Source: an uncultured Clostridia bacterium (GTDB lineage: Bacteria > Bacillota > Clostridia > Christensenellales > Borkfalkiaceae). Taken from it: 64,000 bases of DNA. Under the pieces are notes generated by a model. It searched no databases. It saw only the letters and a program-made list of their open reading frames with translations, and was not told the DNA's origin. The stretch is taken from assembly GCA_947088135.1 (NCBI GenBank), contig CAMUFJ010000002.1:23955-87954 (forward strand), given 5' to 3'. The translations under genes and the position numbers were made by a program. Below, one piece after another: positions 8,538 to 18,066 of the stretch; positions within the stretch are counted from its first letter, which is position 1; each line of letters opens with the position of its first letter.

Positions 8538-9356
8538 ATGTCACTCTCTATCCTTCTGGAAGTCAGCCAGAAAACCACGGACGTCGTAAAATGGGTGTCG
8601 CTCGGGGCGGTATTCCTGCTCCTTGCAGTGATCGCGACGATCTGCCTGAATCCCAAAAAGCGCACGTACGACGCTAAGCGCATTGCCGCGGCAGGGCTCA
8701 CGCTCGGGCTTTCCTTCGCGCTTTCCTACGCAAAGTTCTCCCCCGTCGCTTACGGCGGTTCGATCACGCTTGCAAGCTTCGTTCCCGTGCTGATTTACGC
8801 ATACGTTTACGGCGTCGCAGACGGCTTGCTTGCGGGGCTTATGTTAGGGCTTTTGAATTTCATTTCAGGCCCTTACATTCTTACGCCCTTCACCTTTATC
8901 CTGGATTATCTGCTCGCGTTTGCCTCCATCGGATTTATGGGAATCGCCAAAAAATTCACCAAAAAGCAGACGTTTAACGTCGTTATCGGGACGGTCGGCG
9001 TATTCACGATCCGCTTTTTGTTCCACCTGATTTCGGGATTCATCTATTTCGCCGAAGATTCTATTTGGGTAAGCTTGCCCGATTGGGCGCTCTCGAACGC
9101 GTTCGTGTACTCCTTTATTTACCAGTGCGTCTATCTCCCCGCGGACTGCGCGATCGCCGCCGTGGTCATGTACGTGCTTGCAAAAACGAAGGTGCTCGAC
9201 AAGATGATCGCTATCATTCAGCCCCGACAAAAAAAGAAAAAAGCCGTTCCTGCGGAAATCGCAACGGAGCAAGCCGTATCTGCCGTTTCCGAAGAAATCG
9301 CAGCGGAATCCGTTTCCGAAGAAAATACGACGCAAGAACAGAAAACGGAAGAGTAA
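8538..9356 (+). CDS. thiT: ECF thiamine transporter substrate-binding component ThiT
   Basis: ThiT is the membrane S-component that captures thiamine and works with the shared ECF energizing module (EcfT/EcfA/EcfA'), which is not in this window. The core has the family's GGSITLASFVPVLIYAYVYG segment near residues 72-92 and about six hydrophobic helices. A strong GGAGG lies six bases before the ATG. Two features exceed the usual length of about 200 residues: an extra hydrophobic helix at about 17-37, and a C-terminal tail of some 45 residues that starts with a lysine run and becomes rich in Glu, Ala and Ser. The upstream TPP riboswitch supports the substrate. Confidence 0.9.
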   Translation: MSLSILLEVSQKTTDVVKWVSLGAVFLLLAVIATICLNPKKRTYDAKRIAAAGLTLGLSFALSYAKFSPVAYGGSITLASFVPVLIYAYVYGVADGLLAGLMLGLLNFISGPYILTPFTFILDYLLAFASIGFMGIAKKFTKKQTFNVVIGTVGVFTIRFLFHLISGFIYFAEDSIWVSLPDWALSNAFVYSFIYQCVYLPADCAIAAVVMYVLAKTKVLDKMIAIIQPRQKKKKAVPAEIATEQAVSAVSEEIAAESVSEENTTQEQKTEE

Positions 9357-9375
9357 AATCCTTCCTGATTGCACC

Positions 9376-9406
9376 AAAAAGCCGTTGCTTTCCGCAACGG
9401 CTTTTT
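9376..9406. terminator. Hairpin terminator after thiT
   Basis: AAAAAGCCGTTGC pairs with GCAACGGCTTTTT (9376-9388 with 9394-9406). The A and T flanks allow use from either strand, serving thiT and the convergent rseP operon. Confidence 0.8.
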
Positions 9407-9434
9407 GAATTTATAATTCCTACGGCTAAAAAAG

Positions 9435-10706
9435 CTATATGACAAACTGCAAAATATCCACAAGCACCGCAAATCCCAAAAGCAAAACGAAACCGACGGC
9501 GTGGATAATCGCTTCCACCTTACGGCTGATGGGCTTTCCGCGCACCCACTCGATGACGGTAAACACCACTTTACTGCCGTCCAACGCGGGTATGGGCAGG
9601 AGATTGAACACCGCCAAATTGACCCCGATAAAACTTGCGATCTCCAAAAAACTGCGGAAGCTTTGGGAGGCGACCTGCGAAGTCATAGTGATCGTTGTAA
9701 TGGGGCCGCCCAAGGCGGAAATGCCCAAATTGCCCGTCAGAAGCTCCCCGATCACCTTAAAGATAGATCCCGCGATTTTAAACGAATACATGAACGACCG
9801 TCCGATCGTTTCGAAAAATCCGAATTTTTGCGTACCGCTTGCGAGCATATATCCTTGCTCTTCCGAATGTTTCACCCCGAGCGCCGCCCAAGCGGAATCG
9901 AGCTGCGCGCTGTTTTTCACGCTTACGTCGGAACGGAGAATGATTTCCACGTTCATCTTTTCCCGCTCCGTCTTGACGACCTTCCCCTCCTCGTCCTTCT
10001 CCTGCGATACGATGCGGGAAATATACAGGCTCACCCTGTCGCCCGCCTTCTTTCCGTTGAGCGCACGGGCGAGGTCGGTCGTCAGATACAGGTTCTTGCC
10101 CTCCGCTTGCAAGAAAATATCCTTATCCTGCAAGCAATACGCGGCGGGAATATCGTCGGTCGGCTCGACCTCGTACACGGCGAGCATCGTCTGTCCGTAC
10201 GCAGAAAAGCAAATAAGAATAAGGAAGAGCGCCAACAGATAGTTCATAAACGCGCCCGCGACGAGCACGATAATGCGCTTCCACGGCTTCATCTCCGTGA
10301 ATTTGCCGTTCTCCTTGCGGCGCTGCCCCGGCGTTTGCTCCGCTTCTTTTTTCTCGGCGGGCGCGCTCTCTTCGGCAGGCGTTAACAGCACCCGCTCTCC
10401 GTCGTTGGGCTGTTCCTCCTCGAACACGGGCGCGGGCTCTTCCTCTTCGAGTCCGTCCTCGCCGTCGAAGGCGCAATACCCGCCGAGCGGAATCAAACGC
10501 AACGCGAAAATCTCGCCCGTTTTCTTCCCCTTGCGCTTAAATAGCGCAGGCCCGAATCCGATTGAAAATTCGTTGATTTTGAAATGCAGAATTTTCCCCG
10601 CCAGCCAATGCCCGAATTCGTGAATGGTGATCATGGCGAGCAAAATAAAAATAGCGAGCGCGACCGAGCCGATCGTGCTCCACACGCTTAAAAGATTATT
10701 TCCCAT
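9435..10706 (-). CDS. rseP: Site-2 intramembrane zinc metalloprotease RseP/YluC
   Basis: This is a regulated intramembrane protease that cleaves membrane-bound anti-sigma factors and signal peptides. From the chosen ATG the protein is 423 residues, with HEFGH (29-33) in the first helix, a divergent PDZ region and a C-terminal LPIPALDGSK motif that supplies the third zinc ligand. Longer starts add only a basic leader that reads back into dxr; the ATG at 10706 overlaps the dxr end by 11 bases and fits the family N terminus. A long acidic insert (EDGLEEEEPAPVFEEE and onward, about 60 residues) lies between HEFGH and the second helix. It is the last gene of the pyrH operon. Confidence 0.92.
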   Translation of the reverse strand: MGNNLLSVWSTIGSVALAIFILLAMITIHEFGHWLAGKILHFKINEFSIGFGPALFKRKGKKTGEIFALRLIPLGGYCAFDGEDGLEEEEPAPVFEEEQPNDGERVLLTPAEESAPAEKKEAEQTPGQRRKENGKFTEMKPWKRIIVLVAGAFMNYLLALFLILICFSAYGQTMLAVYEVEPTDDIPAAYCLQDKDIFLQAEGKNLYLTTDLARALNGKKAGDRVSLYISRIVSQEKDEEGKVVKTEREKMNVEIILRSDVSVKNSAQLDSAWAALGVKHSEEQGYMLASGTQKFGFFETIGRSFMYSFKIAGSIFKVIGELLTGNLGISALGGPITTITMTSQVASQSFRSFLEIASFIGVNLAVFNLLPIPALDGSKVVFTVIEWVRGKPISRKVEAIIHAVGFVLLLGFAVLVDILQFVI

Positions 10707-11808
10707 AGAGTATGCGACGCGCCGCCTCCCGCGCACTTCGGTCCGCTTCCGCAAGCTGCTCATAGCAGGAAGCGTTTTGTCTCGGAAGCGCATCGAGCAC
10801 GTCTCCGATAGTTTCCGCGATTTGCGTAAAAGCTATACCACCTTGCAAAAATGCGCGGACAGCCTCCTCTCCCGCGCCGTTGAGCACGGCGGGGCAGGTT
10901 CCCCCCTCCTTCCCCGCAGAGAGCGCGAGAGAAAAACAGGGGAATTTTTCAACGGGTAACTTTTCAAAGTGCAATGCGCCGATCTCCTCCAATTTGAGAA
11001 ATTCGGAGCAGGGCAAACGGTCGGGGTGGGTGAGCGCAAGCTGTATGGGAATGCGCATATCGGGATAGCCGAGCTGCGCGATCGCCGCGCCGTCCTCGAA
11101 ATACACGAGGGAGTGTACGATGCTCTCGCGATGAACGACCGCATCTATCTTAGAAAAATCCGCATTGTACAGCCATTTCGCCTCGATGACCTCGTAGCCC
11201 TTGTTGAGCAAAGTCGCGCTGTCGATCGTAATCTTCGCGCCCATGCTCCAAGTGGGGTGACGGAGCGCATCCGCCGCAGTCACGCGCGCGAGCTCCTCTT
11301 TGGTCTTATGCAAAAAAGGGCCGCCGCTCGCAGTGAGCACGAGGCGGGAAAACGCCGTGTCCCGACGCATTCCGAGCGCCTGATAAATGGCGGAATGTTC
11401 GCTGTCTACGGGAACGATCTCTACACCCTTTTCCTGCGCGCGGCGCATGACGAGCTCGCCGCCGCATACGAGCGATTCCTTATTGGCGAGCGCGATCTCT
11501 TTTCCCGCCTCGATCGCCGCAAGGGTGTAGGAAAGCCCCGCGAACCCGCCCGCCGCAATGAGCGCGATGTCGCAATCGGCGAACAGCTCGTTCATATCTT
11601 CCGTCCGAGCCGTGCCTTGCGGTAGAAAAACGTCCCCCTCGCACATGACGTGCGCGGGGTGAAATTCCCGAGCGAAAGCGGAAAGCTTCGCCGTATTTTT
11701 TCCGCAAGCGAGCGCGGAAAAACTAAATTGTTCGGGGTATGCGCGAACGATTTCGGCAACCTGTCCGCCGATATTACCCGTGCAGCCGATAAGCGCGATT
11801 TTCTTCAT
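10696..11808 (-). CDS. dxr: 1-deoxy-D-xylulose 5-phosphate reductoisomerase
   Basis: Dxr converts DXP to MEP using NADPH, the second step of the non-mevalonate isoprenoid pathway. Its 370 residues include an N-terminal nucleotide motif GCTGNIGGQV (8-17), NKESLVCGG near 113-121 and VDSEHSAIYQAL near 137-148, which carries metal and substrate ligands. It lies between cdsA and rseP, a common order in Bacillota, and overlaps the rseP start. Together with uppS in the same operon it links isoprenoid supply to undecaprenyl phosphate and cell wall synthesis. Confidence 0.96.
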   Translation of the reverse strand: MKKIALIGCTGNIGGQVAEIVRAYPEQFSFSALACGKNTAKLSAFAREFHPAHVMCEGDVFLPQGTARTEDMNELFADCDIALIAAGGFAGLSYTLAAIEAGKEIALANKESLVCGGELVMRRAQEKGVEIVPVDSEHSAIYQALGMRRDTAFSRLVLTASGGPFLHKTKEELARVTAADALRHPTWSMGAKITIDSATLLNKGYEVIEAKWLYNADFSKIDAVVHRESIVHSLVYFEDGAAIAQLGYPDMRIPIQLALTHPDRLPCSEFLKLEEIGALHFEKLPVEKFPCFSLALSAGKEGGTCPAVLNGAGEEAVRAFLQGGIAFTQIAETIGDVLDALPRQNASCYEQLAEADRSAREAARRILYGK

Positions 11809-11872
11809 AGTTGGATTTGTTTCTCAGCTTCCCCTCAGGGGGCAAGCCAAGAGATAATATAGTTTATGCGGA

Positions 11873-12829
11873 TCAGCCCGTCGTCATGAGTCTTATGACG
11901 AAAACGAGCGCGATGACAAGGCTCGCATAGAGGGAGGAATCGATCCTGTCCAAAATACCGCCGTGACCGGGCAAGATTTTACCCATATCCTTAATGCCGA
12001 GTTTGCGCTTGATGGAGCTCTCCACCAAATCGCCGAACTGCGAAAACGCAGAAGTAAGCACGCCGATTCCGATAAAGAAGATCAAGTCCTGCCATTCGAA
12101 CACGACGCTTGCGAAATTCATGTCGTTCGCTACGGGTTTGCAAAGTCCGTAATAGAAGAAGAACACGCAAATCGCGCCGAGCATACCGCCGATCAGCCCG
12201 CCGAAGCCGCCGATGAGCGTCTTGTTGGGACTGACGTGAGGCGCCATCTTCGCGGGAAGCTTTTTCCCGAGCGTTTTCCCGAACGTGAACGCCATGACGT
12301 CGGCGCAAGGGCTGATCGCAAACACAAACGCGATCGCCACGTCCGAATACTTCACCATGTGGTTGCACACGATGAGCACGACGAGAAAGACCGTAGGATA
12401 CATATAGGACATCAGCGCGTAACCGGTAGATTCCAAAGTTACTTTGCTGTGCGCAAATACCAAAAGTCCGAAAATAACGGAAACGCCTGCAAAAAACACT
12501 ACGAGCGCAATGTGCGGCGCGTAGTTACGGCCCTGCGCCGTAAGCGGATCGTCGGGAAATTGCACCTCGAAAATGTCGGTGTAAATAAAGTCTGTCACCG
12601 CGTAAACGATGAGCACGAGCAGGGCGAAAGTCATGACGACGATCTTTTGAGAGCGGTGCATTTGGTCGCCGAACGCGCGGATCATTTCATACGTGCCGAA
12701 AAAGCCGAACAGTAAAATCAGTCCGTCGAAAAACAAATTGTGGACGAAGATTTTCAGCGCAAAAAACGCGAGAAGCACGAAAAAATATACCGCACCCGTT
12801 ACAATTCTTAACTTAGTGTTATGCTCCAT
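11873..12829 (-). CDS. cdsA: Phosphatidate cytidylyltransferase
   Basis: CdsA makes CDP-diacylglycerol from phosphatidic acid and CTP, the branch point of phospholipid synthesis. The 318-residue protein has multiple hydrophobic helices and the C-terminal family signature [20 protein letters not shown], followed by GILDRIDS. It is slightly longer than many family members (about 265-285) because of a loop near residues 75-100. It sits 63 bases upstream of dxr and 26 bases after uppS in the pyrH-frr-uppS-cdsA-dxr-rseP order. Confidence 0.95.
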   Translation of the reverse strand: MEHNTKLRIVTGAVYFFVLLAFFALKIFVHNLFFDGLILLFGFFGTYEMIRAFGDQMHRSQKIVVMTFALLVLIVYAVTDFIYTDIFEVQFPDDPLTAQGRNYAPHIALVVFFAGVSVIFGLLVFAHSKVTLESTGYALMSYMYPTVFLVVLIVCNHMVKYSDVAIAFVFAISPCADVMAFTFGKTLGKKLPAKMAPHVSPNKTLIGGFGGLIGGMLGAICVFFFYYGLCKPVANDMNFASVVFEWQDLIFFIGIGVLTSAFSQFGDLVESSIKRKLGIKDMGKILPGHGGILDRIDSSLYASLVIALVFVIRLMTTG

Positions 12830-12855
12830 AAAACTCCCAAATAGACTTTTATCGT

Positions 12856-13548
12856 TTATACCTTTCCAAAGCGGCGATCCCTCTCTCCGTAAGCGCGGAT
12901 CGCGCCGTCCAGCTCTTTATCCGAAAAATCGGGGAAAAGCTTTCCCGAAAAGTACAGTTCCGTATATGCCGACTGCCAAAGCAAAAAGTTGGAAAGACGC
13001 ACTTCCTTGCCCGTACGGATCAGCAGATCGGGATCGGGAATCCCGCCCGTAAAGAGCAATGCGGAAAACTCCTCTTCCGTTACCTCTTTTCCGCGCTTTA
13101 CGGCCTCGTTTGCGGCGCGGACGATATCTTGCCTGCCTCCGTAACCGATCGCAAGCAAAAGCGTTCCGCGCGCACCCTCCTTCGTCGCCTCCTCGCCGTT
13201 TTTCACGAGAGCCTCCACGTCGGACGGGAGCAAAGACAAATCGCCGATGACCCGAAGCGCGACGCGCTTCTTTTTCAGCGTTTCCACGTTCGTTTTAAAG
13301 TATTCGCGGAAGAGCGAGAAAATGCCGTCGAGCTCCTCCTGGGAGCGCTGTAAATTTTCGGTGGAAAGGGCGAACGCCGTGAAATATTTCACGCCGATAT
13401 CGAACGCGTGCTCGGCGAGCGAAATCAACCGTTTCATGCCCGCACGGTGCCCCGCGCCCCGCGGTAAAAGACGCTTCTTCGCCCAACGCCCGTTGCCGTC
13501 CATGATAACGGCGATATGGCGGGGAATTTTGCTCTCTTGACTGTTCAT
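12856..13548 (-). CDS. uppS: Isoprenyl (di-trans,poly-cis-undecaprenyl) diphosphate synthase
   Basis: This cis-prenyltransferase extends farnesyl diphosphate to undecaprenyl diphosphate, the lipid carrier for cell wall precursors. It has 230 residues, with the catalytic motif [11 protein letters not shown] at 16-26 and the substrate-binding [15 protein letters not shown] with an ELYF end near 177-200. The start codon overlaps the last base of frr, implying translational coupling. It is slightly shorter than the usual 240-250 residues but keeps all motifs. Confidence 0.96.
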   Translation of the reverse strand: MNSQESKIPRHIAVIMDGNGRWAKKRLLPRGAGHRAGMKRLISLAEHAFDIGVKYFTAFALSTENLQRSQEELDGIFSLFREYFKTNVETLKKKRVALRVIGDLSLLPSDVEALVKNGEEATKEGARGTLLLAIGYGGRQDIVRAANEAVKRGKEVTEEEFSALLFTGGIPDPDLLIRTGKEVRLSNFLLWQSAYTELYFSGKLFPDFSDKELDGAIRAYGERDRRFGKV

Positions 13549-14120
13549 TAAACGGTGAGAAGCTCCTTCTCCTTGGCGGACACCGTTTTATCGATCTCCT
13601 CCATGCATTTGGAAACCGCCTTCTCCACGTCCTGTTCGGCGTTCTTGCTCTCGTCTTCGGAAATTTCCTTGGCGGTCTTCATCTTTTTCACGCCCTCCAT
13701 CGCCTCTCTGCGATTATTGCGCGCCGCCACCTTTGCGTCCTCGCCCATGCGCTTGATTTGCTTAACGAGGTCTTTTCTGCGCTCCTCGGTGAGTTCGGGA
13801 AACACAAGACGGATCACGTTCCCGTCGTTCGTGGGGTTGATTCCGAGATTGGAGGACAAAATCGCCTTTTCGATAGACTTCAACAGCGATTTATCCCAAG
13901 GGCTCACGACAAGACAACGCGCGTCCGCCGCGGAAACGTTTCCGAGCTGATTGAGAGGGCTCATGCCGCCGTACGCCTCCACCGAAAGCTTGTCGAGCAC
14001 GTGCGGATTGGCACGCCCCGCGCGAATGGACGCAAATTCGTCCTTTAACACGTTTACCGTCTTGTCGAGCTTGTCGTCAAGCACAAGGAAAATTTCTTCC
14101 AATTTTTCATTTTCGATCAT
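13548..14120 (-). CDS. frr: Ribosome recycling factor
   Basis: RRF, with EF-G, splits post-termination ribosomes. It has 190 residues, compared with about 185 usual. The helical N-terminal region holds FASIRAGRANPHVLDKLSVE, followed by the small beta domain (MSPLNQLGNVSAADARCLVV), then the long C-terminal helices with LTEERRKDLVKQIKRMGEDA. It lies between pyrH and uppS, the canonical place in Bacillota. Confidence 0.97.
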   Translation of the reverse strand: MIENEKLEEIFLVLDDKLDKTVNVLKDEFASIRAGRANPHVLDKLSVEAYGGMSPLNQLGNVSAADARCLVVSPWDKSLLKSIEKAILSSNLGINPTNDGNVIRLVFPELTEERRKDLVKQIKRMGEDAKVAARNNRREAMEGVKKMKTAKEISEDESKNAEQDVEKAVSKCMEEIDKTVSAKEKELLTV

Positions 14121-14147
14121 AACAGCGTTTCTCCTAATATTATTCGC

Positions 14148-14864
14148 TTAATTCTTTGCGTTTGAAATTAAAGTGCCGATGTTTTCCCCGCATACGGCGC
14201 GTAAGATAGAGTCCTTTTCTCCCAAAGCAAAGGCGAGCACGGGTACGTTGTTTTCCATGCACATGGTCGCAGCCGTCGCGTCCATCGCCTTTAATCCCTT
14301 GTTTACAACGTCGTTAAAGCTGAGCGTATCGTACTTTTTCGCCTCGGGGTGCGTGGCGGGATCGCAATCGTAAATACCGTCCACGTTCTTCGCCATGAGC
14401 AGAACGTCCGCGTCGATCTCGCAGGCGCGCTGAGCCGCCGCCGTATCCGTCGAACAGTAGGGGTTCCCCGTACCGCAAGCCATAATGACGATGCGCCCTT
14501 TCTCGAAGTGGTGAAGCGCCTTTCTGAGCACGTAAGGCTCGGCAACGGAGATCATGTTGAGCGCAGTCTGCACGCGCGTGGGAATCCCCTTTTGTTCGAT
14601 CGCGTCCATCATGGCGAGCGAGTTCATCACCGTGGCGAGCATTCCCATTTGATCGGCTGTGGTGCGATCCATTTTAGTGCCCTGCCTGCCCCGCCAAAAG
14701 TTGCCTCCGCCGATGACGAGCGCGATTTCCACGCCCATCTCGTGTACTTTTACGAGCTGATCGACAACCTGCGACACGACGCTCTCGTTGAGCCCGAAGC
14801 GCTGTTCGCCCGCAAGAGCTTCTCCGGAAAGTTTCAGCAAAATCCGCTTGTATTTGGGTTGCAT
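14148..14864 (-). CDS. pyrH: UMP kinase
   Basis: PyrH phosphorylates UMP to UDP and belongs to the amino-acid kinase fold. The start [20 protein letters not shown] is chosen because GGGGAGGAA lies about nine bases upstream, and a TATACT promoter element overlaps the longer open frame. The 238 residues match the family. Motifs include KLSGEAL near 11-17, [13 protein letters not shown] near 55-67 and the acidic TAAAQRA region near 142. It is the first gene of its operon, with a clear promoter. rpsB and tsf, usual upstream partners, are absent here. Confidence 0.96.
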   Translation of the reverse strand: MQPKYKRILLKLSGEALAGEQRFGLNESVVSQVVDQLVKVHEMGVEIALVIGGGNFWRGRQGTKMDRTTADQMGMLATVMNSLAMMDAIEQKGIPTRVQTALNMISVAEPYVLRKALHHFEKGRIVIMACGTGNPYCSTDTAAAQRACEIDADVLLMAKNVDGIYDCDPATHPEAKKYDTLSFNDVVNKGLKAMDATAATMCMENNVPVLAFALGEKDSILRAVCGENIGTLISNAKN

Positions 14865-14889
14865 CTTTCTTCCTCCCCATTTTGATAGC

Positions 14890-14918
14890 AGTATAGCATA
14901 TTCTGCCAAAAAAAGCAA
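14890..14918 (-). promoter_or_regulatory. Promoter of the pyrH-frr-uppS-cdsA-dxr-rseP operon
   Basis: On the minus strand, TTGCTT (14913-14918), a 17-base spacer and TATACT (14890-14895). The start of transcription is expected near 14883, giving a leader of about 20 bases. Confidence 0.75.
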
Positions 14919-14944
14919 TCGTTTCCGCCGACATTGCGGACATG

Positions 14945-14977
14945 AAAAAAAACCGAACAGGTTATTCCTCTTCGGTT
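14945..14977 (-). terminator. Terminator of the lon-engB unit
   Basis: AACCGAA pairs with TTCGGTT (14951-14957 with 14971-14977). On the minus strand it is followed by a T run of eight. The engB stop codon lies inside the loop. Confidence 0.7.
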
Positions 14978-15543
14978 TGAATGATTTGTGCGATTTTAGA
15001 GAACAGCTCCTCTTTTCCTTCGCCCGTAAGCCCCGAAACGGCGATCACGTTCTCCGCGCCCAGCCCGAACGCCTGTGCGAGCGTTCTCACCCGTTCCTTC
15101 CGCTTCATGCGGGAGAGCTTGTCGCTCTTTGTCGCGATGACGGTAAAGGGAATGATGTGGTAATTCAAAAAGGCAAGCATTTGAAGATCGTCCGCCGACG
15201 GATCGCGACGAACGTCGGAAAGCACGAACACGTGGCGGATATCTTCCTTGCGCCCGAAAAACTTATCGAGCGTTTTGCCCCACTTCTCTTTTTCGCTGCG
15301 GGACACGGCGGCATAGCCGTAACCGGGCAGGTCTGCAAGCCAAAACTCCCCGAAATCGAAATAGTTGACGAGCCGCGTGCGCCCCGGTGCGGAGCTCGTT
15401 TTGGCGAGCCCCTTACGTCCCGCAAGCAGATTGATAAGGGTGCTTTTGCCCGAATTGGATTTTCCGCAGACCGCGATCATGGGCTTTTCGGGGCGTAAGA
15501 ATTGCGCCTCCGTTGCCGCGGAGGTAATAAATTTCGCCTGCAT
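14962..15543 (-). CDS. ysxC: Ribosome biogenesis GTPase YsxC/EngB (YihA)
   Basis: This is a small essential GTPase in large-subunit assembly. It has 193 residues. G1 is [10 protein letters not shown] near 28-37, G3 is DLPGYGYA near 75-82 and G4 is ATKSDK near 136-141. It starts nine bases after the lon stop, and the lon-ysxC order is conserved in Bacillota. A terminator follows directly. Confidence 0.95.
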   Translation of the reverse strand: MQAKFITSAATEAQFLRPEKPMIAVCGKSNSGKSTLINLLAGRKGLAKTSSAPGRTRLVNYFDFGEFWLADLPGYGYAAVSRSEKEKWGKTLDKFFGRKEDIRHVFVLSDVRRDPSADDLQMLAFLNYHIIPFTVIATKSDKLSRMKRKERVRTLAQAFGLGAENVIAVSGLTGEGKEELFSKIAQIIQTEEE

Positions 15544-15552
15544 AAACTCCTC

Positions 15553-17880
15553 TCAGTTCGTATGGAAGTTCCCCGAAACCGCGCTTTTGAACACCTCGTC
15601 CACCTCGCTCACGCAGATGAAATTGAGGCTCTTGCGCACTTCTTCGGGAATTTCCTCCACGTCCTTTTTGTTCTCTTCGGGAATGATCACGTCGCGAATA
15701 CCGATCCTGTTTGCGGCGAGCGCCTTTTCTTTGAGCCCGCCGATCGGGAGCACCTTTCCGCGCAGGGTGATTTCGCCCGTCATGGCGACGTCCTTGCGCA
15801 CGGGCTGTCCCGTAAAGGCGGACAGAATGGCGGTCGCCATCGTGATTCCCGCGCTGGGGCCGTCCTTGGGGGTCGCCCCCTCGGGCACGTGTATATGAAT
15901 GTCTTTCTTTTCGAAATCTTTTTCGTCGATGCCGTACTTGTCGGCGTGCGCCCGAAGATAGCTGATCGCGGCGTGTGCGGATTCCTTCATCACGTCGCCG
16001 AGCTTACCCGTGAGCATAACGTCCCCTTTGCCGTGCATGGCGGACACCTCGATCGTAAGAGTAGTCCCCCCGACGGAAGTCCAGGCAAGCCCCGTTGCCG
16101 CGCCCACTTCGTCGCCCGTAACGAGCTCCTCGTCACGCAGAAACCGTTTTGCGCCGAGGAAACTTTCCAAATTGCTCTTGGTAACGGTGATGCGCTCCGC
16201 CGTTTCCTGTTTCGCGATACGCACCGCCGCCTTTCTGCAAACGGTGCCGATCGTACGCTCTAAGTTGCGCACGCCCGCCTCCATCGTATAGCCGTCTATC
16301 ATGGCGGAAACCGCGCCGTCGGTAATGCGGAGCTGTTCGGCGGTAAGCCCGTTCTCCTTGCGCTTTTTAGGCACGAGATACCGCTTTGCGATCTCCTCCT
16401 TTTCCTGCGGGGTGTAGCCCGAAAGCTCGATGATCTCCATTCTGTCCCTGAGGGGCGCGGGAATGGTGTCGAGCGTGTTCGCCGTAGCGATGAACATGAC
16501 CTTGCTCAAATCGTACGGGACTTCCATATAGCGGTCGCGGAAAGTGGTGTTCTGCTCGGGATCGAGCACCTCCAAAAGAGCGTCGGCGGGATCGCCGCGC
16601 AGATCGGAAGAAATCTTGTCCACCTCGTCGAGCAAAAAGACGGGATTGCACGAACCCGCGTTCTTCATTTCGTAAATGATTCTTCCGGGCATCGCGCCGA
16701 TGTAGGTGCGTCTGTGCCCGCGGATCTCCGCTTCGTCTTTGAGCCCGCCCAAGCTCATACGCACGAACTTGCGCCCGAGGGAACGGGCAATGGATTTGGC
16801 GACGCTCGTTTTTCCCACGCCGGGAGGGCCGACAAAGCACAATATGGGAGCTTTCAGCTCGCCCGTAAGCTTTAATACGGCGAGATATTCCACCACGCGC
16901 TCCTTGATTTTTTCCAAGCCGTAATGGTCGGAATCGAGGATCTTTTCCACGTCGGAGAGCTTTTCCGTATCCCGCGTTTCCTCCCGCCAAGGGAGATCCA
17001 ACAGCCAATCCGCATAATTGCGCAACACGGTGTATTCGGGCGAGGAGGGCGACATTCTGTCCATGCGGGCAAGCTCCTGCAAGGCTTTCTCCTCCACCTC
17101 GGAGGGAAGCCCCTTTGCTTGCAGTTTGTCTTTGAGCGTGACGTTCTCCTCCAAGTCGTCCCCGAGCTCCGAATGAATAGCTTTGAGCTGTTCGCGCAAG
17201 TAATATTCCTTTTGCGATTTCTCGATGCCCGTGCGCACCTTTTGAGCGATCTTGCGTTCCAATTTGGAAATTTCCAGCTCGGTATTCAGGCATTCTTCAA
17301 ACAGTTTAAGCCGTTCGGGAACGTCGTTCACCTCTAAAAGTTTTTGCTTGATATCCTCGCGCAGGCGAAGATGATGGGTGCATACGTTGATATAAGCGTC
17401 GCAGTCGGATATGCCCGTGAGCGCGGAATCGAGTTCCCGCGCAATCTTGCTCTCCCCTGCGACGATTTCCTTTACGAGATCTTTGGCGATGCGGAAAGAC
17501 GCTTCTTCGAGCGCGACGTCGCCGTGAATTACGGGAAGCTCCTCGGTCAGCGCGAACAGATACCCGTCGTCCCTGCAAAAATTGCGCGCGCAGGCGCGGT
17601 ACATACCGCTCACGTAAATGCGCACGCGATCGCCCGGGAGCTTAGTCGCCTGACGGATCTGCGCGACCGTACCCACGGTACACAGGTCTTCCCCGCCCGG
17701 ATCGTCCTTTTGCGCGTCGAGCTGTTTGGTAAGAAACACGAGCTTTCCGTTGTTTTCGGCGCGCTCCAACGCCGCGAGCGAGAACCCTCTGCCCACGTCG
17801 AACGCAACGGAGGTGTTGGGAAACACAACCGTAGAACGCATAGGGATTACCGATAAAATTTTAAGTTCCGTCTTATCCAT
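15553..17880 (-). CDS. lon: ATP-dependent protease Lon (LonA)
   Basis: This is a soluble AAA+ serine protease for damaged and regulatory proteins. The ATG at 17880 gives 775 residues and sits eight bases from GGAGG, while the GTG two codons earlier is too close to that site. Domains in order are the N-terminal substrate domain (about 1-200), a coiled-coil region (about 200-270), the AAA+ module with Walker A GPPGVGKTSVAKS near 352, and the protease domain with catalytic Ser in DGPSAGITMA and Lys in GGLKEKALAA. It has its own promoter and a perfect inverted repeat further upstream. It is cotranscribed with ysxC. Confidence 0.97.
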   Translation of the reverse strand: MDKTELKILSVIPMRSTVVFPNTSVAFDVGRGFSLAALERAENNGKLVFLTKQLDAQKDDPGGEDLCTVGTVAQIRQATKLPGDRVRIYVSGMYRACARNFCRDDGYLFALTEELPVIHGDVALEEASFRIAKDLVKEIVAGESKIARELDSALTGISDCDAYINVCTHHLRLREDIKQKLLEVNDVPERLKLFEECLNTELEISKLERKIAQKVRTGIEKSQKEYYLREQLKAIHSELGDDLEENVTLKDKLQAKGLPSEVEEKALQELARMDRMSPSSPEYTVLRNYADWLLDLPWREETRDTEKLSDVEKILDSDHYGLEKIKERVVEYLAVLKLTGELKAPILCFVGPPGVGKTSVAKSIARSLGRKFVRMSLGGLKDEAEIRGHRRTYIGAMPGRIIYEMKNAGSCNPVFLLDEVDKISSDLRGDPADALLEVLDPEQNTTFRDRYMEVPYDLSKVMFIATANTLDTIPAPLRDRMEIIELSGYTPQEKEEIAKRYLVPKKRKENGLTAEQLRITDGAVSAMIDGYTMEAGVRNLERTIGTVCRKAAVRIAKQETAERITVTKSNLESFLGAKRFLRDEELVTGDEVGAATGLAWTSVGGTTLTIEVSAMHGKGDVMLTGKLGDVMKESAHAAISYLRAHADKYGIDEKDFEKKDIHIHVPEGATPKDGPSAGITMATAILSAFTGQPVRKDVAMTGEITLRGKVLPIGGLKEKALAANRIGIRDVIIPEENKKDVEEIPEEVRKSLNFICVSEVDEVFKSAVSGNFHTN

Positions 17881-17897
17881 GCACACACCTCCCTATA

Positions 17898-17926
17898 ACT
17901 ATATCACACTTTTTCCGCTTTTTCAA
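17898..17926 (-). promoter_or_regulatory. Promoter of lon-ysxC
   Basis: On the minus strand, TTGAAA (17921-17926), a 17-base spacer and TATAGT (17898-17903). I saw neither a CIRCE element nor a CtsR-type repeat near it. Confidence 0.75.
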
Positions 17927-17940
17927 ACAATTTTATTCAC

Positions 17941-17963
17941 GAATTTTCCGTACCGGAAAATTC
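17941..17963. promoter_or_regulatory. Perfect 10-3-10 inverted repeat upstream of lon
   Basis: GAATTTTCCG, TAC, CGGAAAATTC. It lies about 15 bases upstream of the lon -35 and could be an activator or repressor site. No known operator was recognised. Confidence 0.5.
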
Positions 17964-17968
17964 CGTGA

Positions 17969-18066
17969 GCTTGTAATCTTGTTGTTATCTCTAAGTTGCA
18001 GGAGCGTTAAACCGTTCTATCAAAAGTCACTAAGCCGCAGGTGTGCGGCAAATTGTGTTCCGCAGC
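17969..18066 (+). repeat. Dispersed repeat, copy A
   Basis: About 98 bp with clear similarity, in inverted orientation, to 21078-21176 (copy B), and a shorter match at 50515-50562 (copy C). Shared blocks include GGAGCGTT, a TCTAT(C/T)AAAAGTCA core and CAGGTGTGCGGCAAATTGTGT. No open frame spans it. Confidence 0.75.

Noticed and set aside
8341..8677. Two plus-strand open frames across the TPP riboswitch
   Set aside because: They run through the aptamer and terminator; the riboswitch and thiT start explain this stretch better.
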